From Lutraria lutraria (taxonomy: Eukaryota > Mollusca > Bivalvia > Venerida > Mactridae): DNA of 64,000 nucleotides. The notes beneath the pieces are model-generated. The model was not told where the DNA came from, ran no database searches, and worked only from the letters and a program-made list of their open reading frames with translations. This document shows, in pieces, positions 1 through 11,485 of this stretch; position 1 is the stretch's first letter, and every line of letters starts with the position of its first letter. Where the stretch lies: positions 36,285,501 to 36,349,500 of the forward strand of contig OZ026842.1 of NCBI GenBank assembly GCA_964023205.1, given 5' to 3'. The translations under genes were made by a program, and so were the position numbers.

Positions 1-1540
1 CAGGGTTTTTTCCACGGAATTCCCATACGTCATAACTTACGATTGGCGATTAGTTTAACCACTTTCTCAATTTTACGGATACGATTGGTATTTTTTCAGC
101 CACAGATGACAAAAATATAATTGTTGGTCATGTTTGCAAGAATACAAACAGGTTCCTTACGAACAGTGTCACTGATATATCAATTCAAATTAATATCTTT
201 GATATTTTGTAATTTTATGAAGTATGCAGTAATTCGGTAAAGTTCCAACAGCAGTAGTATCAAAAATAAAAATATGTACCATTAGGGCATCAGAACCCAA
301 GTATCATTGATCACTCATGTTTTGATTGATTCTTACTATGAAATATGTATACATGTATGTATTTTGTTTACTGTCTGATATATTTCTGCTTGTCATATCA
401 TTACTCACAGTTGAGAGATTTATAACAACAGAGGCTCAGTATAGCTGTAGAATATTTCATCCATAACTGAACATTGATGGTTAATAACAAAAACATCTTT
501 CAGTTGTGCAGCATTAATTTCAAATTCATACAAACGCATTTTATAAAGTTTACTGATATTATTTGCTTCACTTAATTCATATTGTCAAGGATACAATTGC
601 ATGTTTACTGGTAGTTTCAAAATTGCTTATACCTGTATCATACACTATTCAACAAACTGCACAAAATAATAAATAAATTATAATTGATGATATACTAAAG
701 TCACAATGAAATTCTTGCATGCATGTGCTTTCAGTTGGAACAAACTTTATCACAATATGCGCATTAACAAGAATATGTGTAAACAAGGTAATAAAGATTT
801 AAGATTATAGTTCATATCAAACATTAATACAGCAAAACAGTGGCTGAATATATTTGCACCCAAATTCATGGAAAGCAATGTTTATCTACTAGTATCTAAA
901 TGTTTATCACATCAAAATCAAATTAGGCACTGGTATCTGTCTTTACTAATGTCACCAAAATTGTTTCATGGAGTCCTCAAAAGAATCTGTGAATACAAAG
1001 TACATCATTTCAATTCATAGCAAGTCTTCATAGTTGATAAACTCAGAAACTGATGCTGAATTATTCATGAAGAAGCAAAACCGACATAAATAACGAAATA
1101 TATTAAATGGCATATGGTTTAATGATATTTTAGTTCACATTGCACTGTCCTTGTATGACAATTAACTTGAACCAATGTCTATCCGAAAATCGTACAATAT
1201 CCCACATATGCGTAAATAGTCACATAACACGTACTTGTTGATTGTTCTATCATAAAGTCCAGTGAAAAGCATCTTAATTGGATCACTGGCAATGAATTTC
1301 AAGTTAAGCACCAAAGGTCTACATTCTGCTAGATCTTTGCTTATCTTGTGATGGCAAAATTTAATGTATCTTTTCACAATATTTGTAAGTGAAATTGACA
1401 CGTTATTTTGACAACTGCTCCGCCCAAGATCAAGTCAAACTATAAACGACAGAAAAGTGTTTAAAAGTTCATAATCCAAGAAATTAACTTTATTCTTCAT
1501 AGATATGGACAAACAATATGAGTTCGACGTAGCAACCATT
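1..1540. other. AT-rich stretch without a recognisable gene
   Basis: No exon chain, RNA gene or clear repeat was recognised. The longest open stretch (1162-1401, - strand) starts with GTG rather than ATG, has no recognisable domain and no splice-linked partner. It may be intron, UTR or intergenic DNA. Confidence 0.4.
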
Positions 1541-1770
1541 GTCGTTTTATTTTTTATCTAAGAAAATTTCTTAAAGTTAAGACACCTCGTACCTTGACTA
1601 AACTTTTAAGATAAAAATCGTCGATCTAAGAATTTTTCTAAGATTTTTTTCACTCTTAGACAAAAGTTAAGACAAATCTTACAATGTTAGCAAAACTTGG
1701 TGAAAACTAAGATAATTTCGGTATTCTTAGATGATTTTTCATCTTAGTTGGTTTGTGAATACGGGCCCAG
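1541..1770. repeat. Degenerate interspersed repeat rich in CTTAGA/TTAAG motifs
   Basis: A 230-base block repeats short variants of CTAAGA, CTTAGA and GTTAAGA on both strands and ends in TTTGTGAATACGGGCCC, which looks like a miniature-element terminus. Internal self-complementarity is visible but no clean terminal inverted repeat was found. Identity is inferred. Confidence 0.4.
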
Positions 1771-2484
1771 GTCCTCCACTGCACCAATACAGCCAAATCA
1801 ACATAATATATAATTGACAATATACAAAATTAGCCAAATGATCGACATATTTGTTTTTTTTAATTAACAGTCAATTACAGATGGCAATGACATATACTTC
1901 TGATAGTTATCTCCAATAATTAAAATTGAATATAAAACATTTCCTCTTACCCGAAAAAATGACAATATTCAATTTATCCAAACAAGCACGAAATGAATCG
2001 ATCGTAAATATCTCCACCGATAATACACATACAACAATCAATGTAAAAGTTCAATCATTATCACTTGCTAAGTTGTGAATTGACTCAAAGTACATAAGTC
2101 CGCTCGTTTCAAAGATAAAAATCCCATTGGACATTGCCCTTGTAAATATTAGGCCACATTTAGAAATTTTTCATTTTACCTTCAGTCATTGTCAAATGAT
2201 GGTACGTAAGTAAGAAAAGTAGTATCAGGAACAATGTTATACACTTATGATTAAATTCAGCATTCTTAAAAGTTGAATTAATTTATTACATGTAATAAAA
2301 GCCCCAACAAATTGTGAAAAAATAAACATGTACAAACTCAAATGTTCAAACTAATTTCTCAAAAAAATTATAGTGGCTGTGTTGTCCCTTGTCAACTCCA
2401 CCTGGAATCTATACCAAAATCAGCCACTACAATCTAATTTCTTCAAAAACACAAGCCAAAACTCCAAGTTAGGCTTTTGAAAAT

Positions 2485-2575
2485 AAACAATTTACGACTA
2501 GCCTGAATACTTAATTTTGAGAAAGCTGAACCAGCTTTCTCAAAATTAAGTATTCAGGCTAGTCGTAAATTGTTT
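2485..2575. repeat. Perfect 44-bp palindrome with 3-base centre
   Basis: The arm 2485-2528 is the exact reverse complement of 2532-2575, with AAC between them. All 44 positions pair. It would form a long hairpin in single-stranded DNA or RNA. Confidence 0.95.
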
Positions 2576-2619
2576 AGCCTGAATTTAAATTTACTAGCCC
2601 CAGGCTATGAACTAGTAGG

Positions 2620-2674
2620 TTGAGTTTCAGTTTTTGCACTATAAACCGTTTATAGTGCAAAAACTGAAACTCAA
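2620..2674. repeat. Perfect 27-bp palindrome with 1-base centre
   Basis: The arm 2620-2646 is the exact reverse complement of 2648-2674, with a single C between them. It lies 45 bases from the end of the palindrome at 2485-2575 and has an unrelated sequence. Confidence 0.95.
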
Positions 2675-2931
2675 GCTTGATGGGGTAACGTCATGTCATG
2701 AACTACTTTTCTTTCATCAAAAATGAGCCAGAAGTGTATTTAATTATTCATTACTGATTGAGTGATTGTATACAATATCATTAAAATTCATCCAGTACTG
2801 AAACTTTTTTTCACTGATTGAAAAGTATTGAAAATCAGGTTAATTAAAAAATGTTTGACCTATGTATTATATATTACAATACATTCACTATTGAATTTGG
2901 AGTGACAGACAATAATTGGTCATGCAGTGAA

Positions 2932-2951
2932 CCCCCCCCCCCCCCCCCCCC
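2932..2951. repeat. Poly-C run of about 20 bases
   Basis: A homopolymer tract of C. Its exact length is likely to be unreliable in an assembly. Confidence 0.9.
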
Positions 2952-2959
2952 TTAAGGGA

Positions 2960-4235
2960 GGGGAAAAGATTGAACACTTAGAAAGGGAAAAAGGGAAAAC
3001 AGAGGGAAATAGGAGGAAAATAGCATTATGTACAGAGCATATCCTCCTGATATTCGGTTACAAATAGGCTATATTAAACTTTGATGGTTACAGACAAACT
3101 TGAAGCTATTCTAGAGGTTGATTTAGCAGTATTATAGGCCAAAAATGTCTCCAATGCAAAATGAAATACTGCTGAGGGCCAATTTGTATGATAGTAATTG
3201 TTTTGGGATTATTTTGAAGTTGTTGTTTTTGCATGTTTTTTCTGTATCTTTAATGATTTATACAGGTACAATATAGAGAGTGGCCCTTTAAATCTAAATC
3301 AATTTATGTGATACACTCTGGGAATATTTGGCTATCTTTTTGTTCATATAATTTTTTTTAATGTATGAAGACATACTTCTGAGATGGTATTGAGTTTACA
3401 ATAATTTCATTAGAACTTTAATTTTATACATACATTTGTATTCTGTCTACCACAAACTGTACAACACATAGCTATAATTCAAATTCTATATACATTAAGG
3501 TTAATACTGAAGATACTCCAGGATAACAAGTTACTTTTTTAAAGTTTTTTGTTTGTTTTAAATTAAAAATTTTCTTTCAAATTTATTCTGAACGACTGCT
3601 ATACTTCCCCAAACTGTACCATTAAAGCCTATTAAACATATTAACTATTCACTTTTCCTCACCATATACACTGTTTCTAAGTTTAAAGTGTTATAAAGTT
3701 GGTTGCGTTGTATTTTACTGAATTATTATTATAAAAGATATACTGGTATGTATATAAAATATAGTGGAAAAACTAAGTTTGCAGACTGGGGAACAGGCAG
3801 AATTCAGCCCCCAAAACACATGCCAGTATACATACCCGTAATAACAATCATCAATATGTGAAAAATAATACTAACATTACTTGCTATGGCAAATACTTGG
3901 CAAAGAACTACAGATAATCAGATATAAGAAAAGTATCAGTAATTCAGACTATGATAACATTACGTTGAACACTGCAGTGTACTATTATTTTAATAGACCT
4001 TTAACTTTATAACATACTAAGTACATTCATGGACTAATACCGGTATGTAAAAGAAAACAAATCTATGGTCCAGATAAATTCCAATTCATTGCTACATTAT
4101 AAATGGAATTCTACTTTCAAAATTTGAGACTTTGTTGGGGTTTTTTTTTGTTGATATTTTCAATGGGGTTTAATGTCAAATATTCAGGTAATTTGGAACA
4201 TTTTTACTGCAGAGGAAGATCACAGGTATACATAC
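2960..4235. other. No gene seen
   Basis: AT-rich DNA with no long open frame, tRNA fold or repeat recognised. Confidence 0.4.
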
Positions 4236-4239
4236 ATGT

Positions 4240-4575
4240 ATATATACACCCAGGTAGAACCACCAACCTTCCGTAAGCTAGCTGGACAGCTTCCTGACTT
4301 ATGTAATTTGGACCTGTTTGTTTGTTTGTGTTTGTTTGTTTGTTTATATTGAGTTTTACGCCCCTTTTCAACAGTCAGAGTCATATTAGGTGGATGGTTC
4401 ACCAAATCATTGCTCCTGGAAAGAACTAATACTAGACTCCCATCCTTCGTAAGCAACTGTCTACTTTCTTATATAAAGGTAGCAGGGCTTGAACATACGA
4501 CCCTCTATCAGTACATAAAAAGTCAGTGATTTGAAGTCAGTGACCTTAACCACTCTACCATGGAGGTACCTTGAT
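4240..4575 (-). mobile_element. tRNA-derived SINE-like element
   Basis: Read on the - strand, the element starts near 4570 with a tRNA-like head: an A-box-like TGGTAGAGTGGTTAAGG and, about 60 bases on, a B-box-like TGTTCAAGCCC. After that come a conserved body and a (TTTG)n-type tract near 4315-4345. The segment at 4248-4300, which mentions a CACCCAGGTAGAACC motif, recurs in related form at 50310-50440 and 54280-54430. This suggests an RNA polymerase III transcribed retroposon family; the family name is not assigned. Confidence 0.6.
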
Positions 4576-4795
4576 CCTTAGAGTTTGATATAACCACAGC
4601 ATCAATATAATCAAAGATAGAAATTATAATCATTTATGCAGGTTTCGGACAATGGAATGTATAATTTAATGATGAAAAAATACTAGTGTTGTTACCCAAC
4701 CCTATTTTTCTAGATCAGACCTTAAGTTCCAAATACTAGCATTATTAATTCATTCAATTTCATTGCATTAAAATATTTAGGAATGAATCATACAA

Positions 4796-5496
4796 TCAAG
4801 GACTTATATACATACATGTACATGGATTCGCAACTGCTAAAGATAGCACAAACGATATCATAATCGAGAGACGATCCAACAATGCATTGTTATACACTCG
4901 GTAATGTCAGACAGCTGTAATCAGGTGTTTACAAACTATTATACTAAACAAACTCTGGCAATTGGGCACGGATAATTGGTTAGGATACAACAAATTCCTT
5001 CGAGATATTGAGATACATTTATAATCCACAACTGTCTAAGTATTATGCATTGAAAAAGGCATTCAGTCGATCATTTTAAATTCCAAGATGGCAGACATCT
5101 ATCATCATCCTTTCATCCCCAAGATTCGGAATACCGTGGATATTTTTGCTGTTGTAAAGATTCGGATCATTACGGATATTTTCCTATTTTCGCTATTGTA
5201 AACAAGAGCATGAAATCCTGTTCAGGGTTCTCAATAACAACAGACTGCAGGCCAATTTAGCCACTTAGAAATGTGTTTGGGCCTGTTAGGAATCTCAAAA
5301 GCTTATAAAATATGGCTATAAAATGCCTGAACCCCCCTTGCAGGCCTGTTAGTCGAGCTTTTGGGCCTGTTGGCCACAAACTTATTGAGAACCCTGTCCG
5401 TTGATTCACATGTCACTACTGCGGGATTTGATTACTTTTAACTGTTAGTACGGAAGTTGTGAATCCATGTAAAAAACTATGTATATAAGTCCTTGA
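4796..5496. mobile_element. Non-autonomous DNA transposon, 16-bp TIRs, TACAA target duplication
   Basis: The two ends are perfect inverted repeats (TCAAGGACTTATATAC and its complement), and both are flanked by the direct repeat TACAA (4791-4795 and 5497-5501), as expected for a cut-and-paste insertion. No coding capacity is visible. A 5'-truncated relative lies in POLA1 intron 1 (about 16878-17241), and a solitary end-like sequence occurs near 14390. A second element is inserted at 5223-5396. Confidence 0.8.
5223..5396. mobile_element. hAT-like MITE nested in the 4796-5496 element
   Basis: A 174-bp unit has perfect 15-bp inverted ends (CAGGGTTCTCAATAA). The CAGGG...CCCTG termini resemble hAT-type miniature elements. 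The flanks TCCTGTT and TCCGTT look like a slightly diverged target duplication. The paralogous copy in POLA1 intron 1 lacks this insert, so its empty site is visible near 17155. A decayed relative begins near 39733. Confidence 0.75.
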
Positions 5497-5499
5497 TAC

Positions 5500-6780
5500 A
5501 ATTTAGAAAAGAATTTGGAAATTTAAAGCTTTAAAATGATCATGCAATCCACCTTTCCTAATTTTTTTTGTCAAGTAATTCTAAACGAACCAAATTAACG
5601 GACGTCAAGTTCTGAAGTACCTAAAATTCTACTTCATATTAAAATGATTAAATGTCACAAAAATGGACAAAATCATGTGTTTGCATTAATTCATATGATT
5701 ACTGGTAAATGTGAATGCTTGTATTTTCATTTGTAAATCATTAGTGATTGCCATGGTGCTTACATTCTCAGAACATAAGGAGAATGTGATGGAGTCTCAC
5801 TATTTATTACTGCTTTACTCCCCCCCCCAAAAAAATTCCAATTGTCAATCATTTTGATTAATTTGTTTTGTTCCCGGTGTGGTAGCATTCTCTATAGGAT
5901 GCTGCAGATACCAGTGTATAGAAAACAAAAATTGTAAACCAGTCAATAATTATAATTAATGTATAAAGCATTATTTGACCTATCGGATCAAATGAACTAA
6001 TGAAACGGAAGGCCTTTGGATGAATCAACAAAAAAGATTTGTTTAATGCAATTATATAATTTATAAGGGTTTTCAACCGATTGACAATCTTCAAAGGTTA
6101 GAAGCATCAATTTAAATTGTGACTTACTATGTTTTTTACTTCACTGATACCTTCTTAAAGTGAAAAGTTTATTGAATTTGATAAATTGGCTGTTGAGCTC
6201 ATATTTAACACACAGGCGTTTATCCCAATCCAAATTTAGTAAAAGGAAAGTAAATGCTAACTCCTAACCTAATTTTAAAAACTATCTACTGAACACTTTA
6301 ATTTATAGAATTAGCTCATCAGTATAAGAAAAATCATGAGCATTGAAATAGCTCATCATAAATTAATAGTAACAAGGATTGAAGGATGTAAGAATAACGG
6401 ATCCAAGATTAACAACCAGAAAGGCTTTAAAAGCCAAAGGTCCTTTAAAAGTATCACACTATGACATATTTATCAAACACAATCTAACAATATATTTAAA
6501 TATAATTGGTCACATAAAAAGCAATAAACCACATCTGATCAAATGAACAAAACAATGAACTTGATTAAGAACTTCAAATTCAATTTTCGCATCCAAACAA
6601 ATGCTATCCGAATTCATTACACTAAACTTGATTTGATGAAAATTGATTCCAGGAATTCGAAGGTCAAAACTATTGATACGAATTAACGGAGATATAGAAT
6701 GAAAATCATATCTACCTGATGAATCTTTCAAAAAATTTCAAACAGCCAACACGACACGTTTTTCTTTTTTGTTGTCACTT
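5500..6780. other. No gene seen
   Basis: AT-rich DNA. The open stretches at 5858-6094 and 6510-6731 (- strand) show no recognisable domain and no exon chain. Confidence 0.35.
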
Positions 6781-6800
6781 TTCATCAGCTGCTAATCAGT

Positions 6801-6810
6801 CACTTCCGGT
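6801..6810 (-). promoter_or_regulatory. ETS/GABP-like site, possible promoter of an unseen - strand transcript
   Basis: The - strand reads ACCGGAAGTG, a full match to the ETS/GABP consensus, a common animal core-promoter motif. An open frame (6731-6510, - strand) lies downstream but has no recognisable similarity. A single short motif is weak evidence. Confidence 0.25.
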
Positions 6811-6837
6811 ATAAACACGATAGGGTGAGGTATAAAA

Positions 6838-7500
6838 CACGGATCCGGTCCGGATCCAATATAGAACATATAGGGGAAATAATGAGGTGATACGGATCCC
6901 ATTAATAACTTCTTTATTAGTAGTATAATAAGACAGATTTGGTATCGAATTGAAGCTTATTATAGCAGTTTTATGTACATATCAGATAGTGTAGTATTAA
7001 ACGAAAAAACAAAAGTGTAATGAAAAATGGCGAGGTGTAAAACGCGGATCCCGCGGATCCGGATCCAATATAGAACATATAGGGGGAACATGGAGTGTTA
7101 CGGATCCATACATAACTTTTTTATTATTTGACAGAATAAGACAAAATCGGTATCGAATTAAAGCTGGATATCACAGCTACATAGGCATATCAGATATTGT
7201 AGTTTTTAATGGAAAAACAAACGTGTAATTAAAGATAAAAACTGAGTGTTTTGTCCCGGATCCAGATCTGCAAGATAGAAAAATGGAGTGTTACGGATCC
7301 ATTCATAACTTTTTTTTATTTTTTGACAGAATAAGACAAAATTGGTATTGAATTAAAGCTGAATATCACAGCTTCATAGGCATATCTGATAGTGAAATAT
7401 TTAATTGAAAAACAAATGTGTACCTAAAAATAAAAACTGGGTATTTAGTCCCGGATCCAGCTTTGAAAGGTAGAAAAATAGTGTCTCGGAATTAAAGGAC
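6838..7500 (+). repeat. Left arm of inverted arrays of a GGATCC-rich unit of about 200 bp
   Basis: Three successive units begin near 6838, 7034 and 7256, with a partial fourth from 7453. Each opens with one to three GGATCC motifs, then a shared AATATAGAACATATAGGGG or AGATAGAAAAATGGAGTG segment, then a second GGATCC, and then a block on AATAAGACAAAATTGGTAT. Units diverge by roughly 10-25% by eye. The same unit occurs in the opposite orientation at 9590-10195. Confidence 0.85.
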
Positions 7501-8274
7501 ACATTCATGTATCTTTTATATTTGGCATAATGATATGTTTTTAAACCAAAAAATGGATCTTTTCACAAAGTTCCTGTATGTCGACCACTATCGTTTTGGC
7601 ATCAGGTTCAGAAATGTCATTTTCACGAATGACAACACCAATTAAGGACTTATATCCTTGACAACACCAACTGTCTAAAAATACAGAACAACAAAATATT
7701 AATCGGGGAAGAGGAAGTAGTCATAGGTATACACGTTCAAGTTCAAACTGTATCTATTGTCGAAATAGTATATTTTACAAAAATATGAGTTTGATAAGAA
7801 TTCAGATAAAAACAAATATATAACGTACAGTACATCGATCGTACGTCAAAACAAAGTAATATATATGTCTTTTGCACATTTTTGAACAACTTTTTATGTG
7901 ACCGTGATAAAAATTAGAAGGTTATTCATTACATTTGTAATTATTTTGATAATGGTCACTGGTGTTTTCAAACAGCGAAAATTAATTAATATATACATTG
8001 TACTTTGTCTTTTGTATAGAACATAACAGTATATTATTAAGTATAGTTAAAGAAGTGACAATTGTTAACTGATCAGTTGTTAAAGACTCGTTCACACATC
8101 TAGTGATGGCGATCTAGGTGACAATGAATAAATCAATAAACTTTTTCAGGTGTCAGGTCTACAGACCGTGACCAGACAGGATTAATCTGATCAGGGACAA
8201 TAAAACAATTAATTAAGAGATTAGACGTCATGTGGATTTTTTTTAAACAGCTCGTAAACAATTTCATAGAGCAA

Positions 8275-9364
8275 AAGAGTCAAATGTAATTGGAAAATAA
8301 TAAAAGGAAACAATAACGAAAATGTTGAATGTGATATAAATGACTTGTTCAACTTTTACAGAGAAAATAATTTTTCAAACGATATCGATGATAATGTACC
8401 AGATGGATATAATCAAGAACAAGATAACGAAATTTACATAACTATCAACTCTCCAATAAACGAAAATGAAATATCAACTTTTTAAGTGCAAATTTGAAAA
8501 AGAATCTATTTTATCTTCACCCTTGTCATCTTTACAATACGCCATGATTCGATTTCGCACACGAAATCATCACTTACCAATAGAGATTGGAAATTGAAAA
8601 GAAGATAGTGGTAAATAGACATTTCATAATAATTATATTATAATGATAATCCGTAGCAAATAAAGTTCAAGTTGATAAATTAAAAAGAGAAAAGTTATAA
8701 GTAGTTTTGGAGCAAACAACATAGTATGCAGAAATATATAATTTCATAATAGAATTGAACAGCTACTATATACACGGATAAAAGTGTTAAAATATGTTTG
8801 TATCAATTTCACAAAATGGACTGTTTTATTTAATTATCAAAATCATCGGTTTGCAGCAAAGAGCATTTATTTGAGTAATTGGGTAATTATTTCTTTAATA
8901 ATATTATTCTTAATATTTTGCATTTAATATAAAAATACTTCTTGTTTTAAAATAAGATCATTTATAATATTGATTAAACATTGAATCAATTTAAGTATCT
9001 ATACAGTAGCTATATATTAGCCATATATAGTAACTGATTATGTAATTAGAAGCAAGTCTATCAATGACCCTGTCTGTTTTATTGGACTCCCTACTGTGGA
9101 ATATACAGGACTACTGGGTCTTAGTCACATACCTCGCATTCCTGGTTCAATGTCAATTACTACACGTGAACAATAAAGACCTTTACTATATACATTTCAA
9201 TGTTGGAAATATTTCATTCATCACTTTCATCTCTTTTCTTTTTTGTTGTTGTTGTTGTTTGTTATGAAAATCATTGTATATGTAACAATATGATATCATG
9301 TTTGTTCCCTCATTTTGTCATGAAAGTGATATGAGTGTAATAAAGGAATTTTGACTTTGACTTT
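8275..9364 (+). mobile_element. Decayed non-LTR retrotransposon (LINE) fragment with 3' tail
   Basis: From 8275 to 8485 the + strand reads as a LINE-like linker between endonuclease and reverse transcriptase: residues NWKIIKGNNNE, then an INDLFNFYREN stretch, then INSPINENEIS, ending in a stop. This resembles the region just before the reverse-transcriptase core of L1/CR1-like elements. The core itself is missing. At 9332-9364 the sequence AATAAAGGAATTTTGACTTTG ends in a short TTTGAC tandem, a typical LINE 3' terminus. Whether both ends come from one insertion is inferred. Confidence 0.5.
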
Positions 9365-9589
9365 GTAGAGCATCTCTTTGAAGTTCTCCTTTAAAAGCCG
9401 ACAGTTGTGTAAATAATTGAAATGCAATATTGTATCTTAATTAATTATCTTTCTCAAAATAAACTCATATAATAACATTATTTAATGAAATGTATAAAAT
9501 TCTATAAATTTAATTTATTAAATAAACCTTTTTGTACAAAAAAGTTCTATACAGCCATGGTTTCAAGCTATTATAACTTATTGCAGAAC

Positions 9590-10195
9590 TGGATTCGGGA
9601 ATGAATACTGATTCTTCATTTTTATTACATTGTACATGCTTGATTTTCCATTAAATACTACATATAATATCTAATATGTATATAAAGCTATTATATTCAG
9701 CTTTAAATCTGTACCAAAATGTCAAATAATAAAGAAGATATGTATGGATCCGTAACACTCCATTTTCTATCTTGCAGATCTGGATCCGGGACAAAATGCT
9801 CATTTTTTATCTTTAATTACACGTTTGTTTTTCCATTAAAAACTACAATATCTGATATGCCTATGTAGCTGTAATATTCAGCTTTAATTCAATACCAATT
9901 TTGTTTTATTCTGTCAAAAAAAAAAAGTTACGAATGGATCCGTAACACTCCATTTTTCTATGTTGCAGATCTGGATCCGGGACAAAACACTCAGTTTTTA
10001 TCTTTAATTACACGTTTGTTTTTCCATTAAAAACTACAATATTTGATATGCCTATGTAGCTGTGATATTCAGCTTTAATTCAATACCAATTTTGTTTTAT
10101 TCTGTCAAAAAATAAAAAAGTTATGTATGGATCCGTATCACTCCATATTCCCCCCTATATGTTCTATATTGGATCCGGATCCGCGGGATGAAAAA
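9590..10195 (-). repeat. Right arm of inverted GGATCC-unit arrays
   Basis: Three units of about 200 bp read on the - strand from 10195 down to about 9590 and match the units at 6838-7500. The unit nearest the outside carries the same CGCGGATCCGGATCC block as the left unit at 7034. The arms are separated by about 2.1 kb holding the LINE fragment. This is a foldback arrangement. Confidence 0.85.
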
Positions 10196-10271
10196 TGAGT
10201 ACTCAGTCCCGGGTCCAGTAAGCATATGAATAATTGTTCATATAATTTGTTATACGACTATACCCCCAGCA

Positions 10272-10326
10272 GAGCTATTCAAAAAGTGTCTTCTAACGTT
10301 TGTAAGAAGACACTTTTCAATAACTC
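10272..10326. repeat. Imperfect hairpin
   Basis: Arms around GTGTCTTCTAAC and GTAAGAAGACAC pair across a four-base loop. The outer bases GAGCTATTC and CAATAACTC extend the pairing with few mismatches. The same core recurs in the larger palindrome 50 bases downstream. Confidence 0.85.
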
Positions 10327-10374
10327 AACTTTCACGTGGACATAATCCTTTATCGTCGTATTAGTCAGATACAC

Positions 10375-10541
10375 GTACTCGTATTTTCTTCAAAAATGTC
10401 TTCTTACAGACGCTAAGAAGACGGTTCCCTTAGACAAACAACCATTTTATCCTCGGCTTCGCCTCGGACAAATTGGTTGTTTATCTAAGCGAACCGTCTT
10501 CTTACGTCTGTAAGAATACACTTTTGAAGAAAAACTCGTAC
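10375..10541. repeat. Large palindrome with a smaller hairpin inside each arm
   Basis: The two halves, about 80 bases each, are imperfect inverted repeats centred near 10459 (CTCGGCTTCGCCTCGG). Each arm holds its own hairpin, for example GTCTTCTTA and TAAGAAGAC at 10398-10422. The whole segment could fold as one long stem or as a multi-hairpin structure. Confidence 0.85.
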
Positions 10542-10619
10542 TGTATCTATTACTTAAATAGTAATGCTTGACATAAGACCGAAACTTCATCTTGAACTCA
10601 AGGATACATATATGTATGT

Positions 10620-11485
10620 ACGGTGCGAATACCACGTGACGTTTTGCTAATGTTGGGTGCTCCAACAATGGCGGATTCCGTCGATTCAGGTAAGATTTTT
10701 CATCCTTGTAGTCTTATATGTACTTTATATTAAAATGCTCTTCGCTAGAACCCGGCCATTTCAAAAACTCACCCTCGGTTGTAGATTATTTAGCATGATA
10801 TCCCCTAGTTAAATCGTAAAGTGTCACCGCGCATTTTTCATATACACAATGTAAGTGGCTAATGTGGGGTGATTTTTTTTATATTTTAAGGAATTATCCC
10901 CTTTGGGCGGATTTACATGGTTGTTAATTTGGCGCATGATAACAAAACGCCTTTCTAACACGTTACAATCAAATATTGTCGGTTAATTCTCCAATTTGTG
11001 ATGTTATGGTCAGGGAGATGACAATGCTGATGATGGGTGACAAAAATATTATGCTAATGTTGGGTGAAAATGCTAAGGATGGGTGTCATAAAAATGTAAG
11101 AACTTTCATCCTTGTTAACTGGCTCCAGATATGCCTTTTTCACAAATTTTAATTTTATCGGTCGGCAATTAACCAGAAGTCATTGTCGAAGAATACGGAT
11201 ATCTTGTTTATAACATACAGTGATCAGTGATTATTTACAATGTTTTCAGGTGTAAAGTGTGTCAAAAAGAGGTAAACTTGTCACTTCACGCTGCGAACCG
11301 ACTCGAAAAAGACTTTCAGTACAAAAAAAACTGACAACGTCATCTATACAGTCACAAAACCCTATAATGGCAGAATGTCAACTGTTGGTCTGCAAGAAAG
11401 CGAACATAACGAAGTATGGAAGAAAATGAAGTTATTGCTCGTCAACAAAACGAGTTCAATTCGTTTAGTGACACTTTCATATAAA
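10620..11485 (+). repeat. Left arm of a large inverted duplication (promoter, exon 1, exon 2-like)
   Basis: From 10620 to about 11330 this arm matches the reverse complement of 13515-14227 at roughly 90% by eye. Weaker homology continues at 11395-11485 to 13096-13175, after an apparent deletion of about 0.3 kb in this arm. It contains ATGGCGGATTCCGTCGATTC followed by a splice-donor-like GTAAG (10668-10691). An acceptor-like TTTTCAG at 11243-11249 precedes a segment with a CKVCQKEVNLSLHAANRL frame. The frames of the two parts do not join without a shift. Confidence 0.8.

Noticed and set aside
1162..1401. 79-codon open frame on the - strand
   Set aside because: It begins with GTG, lacks a start context and has no recognisable similarity or linked exons.
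10451..10467. CCTCGGCTTCGCCTCGG as bacterial contamination or a terminator
   Set aside because: It is the centre of an imperfect 165-bp palindrome in otherwise animal-like AT-rich DNA.
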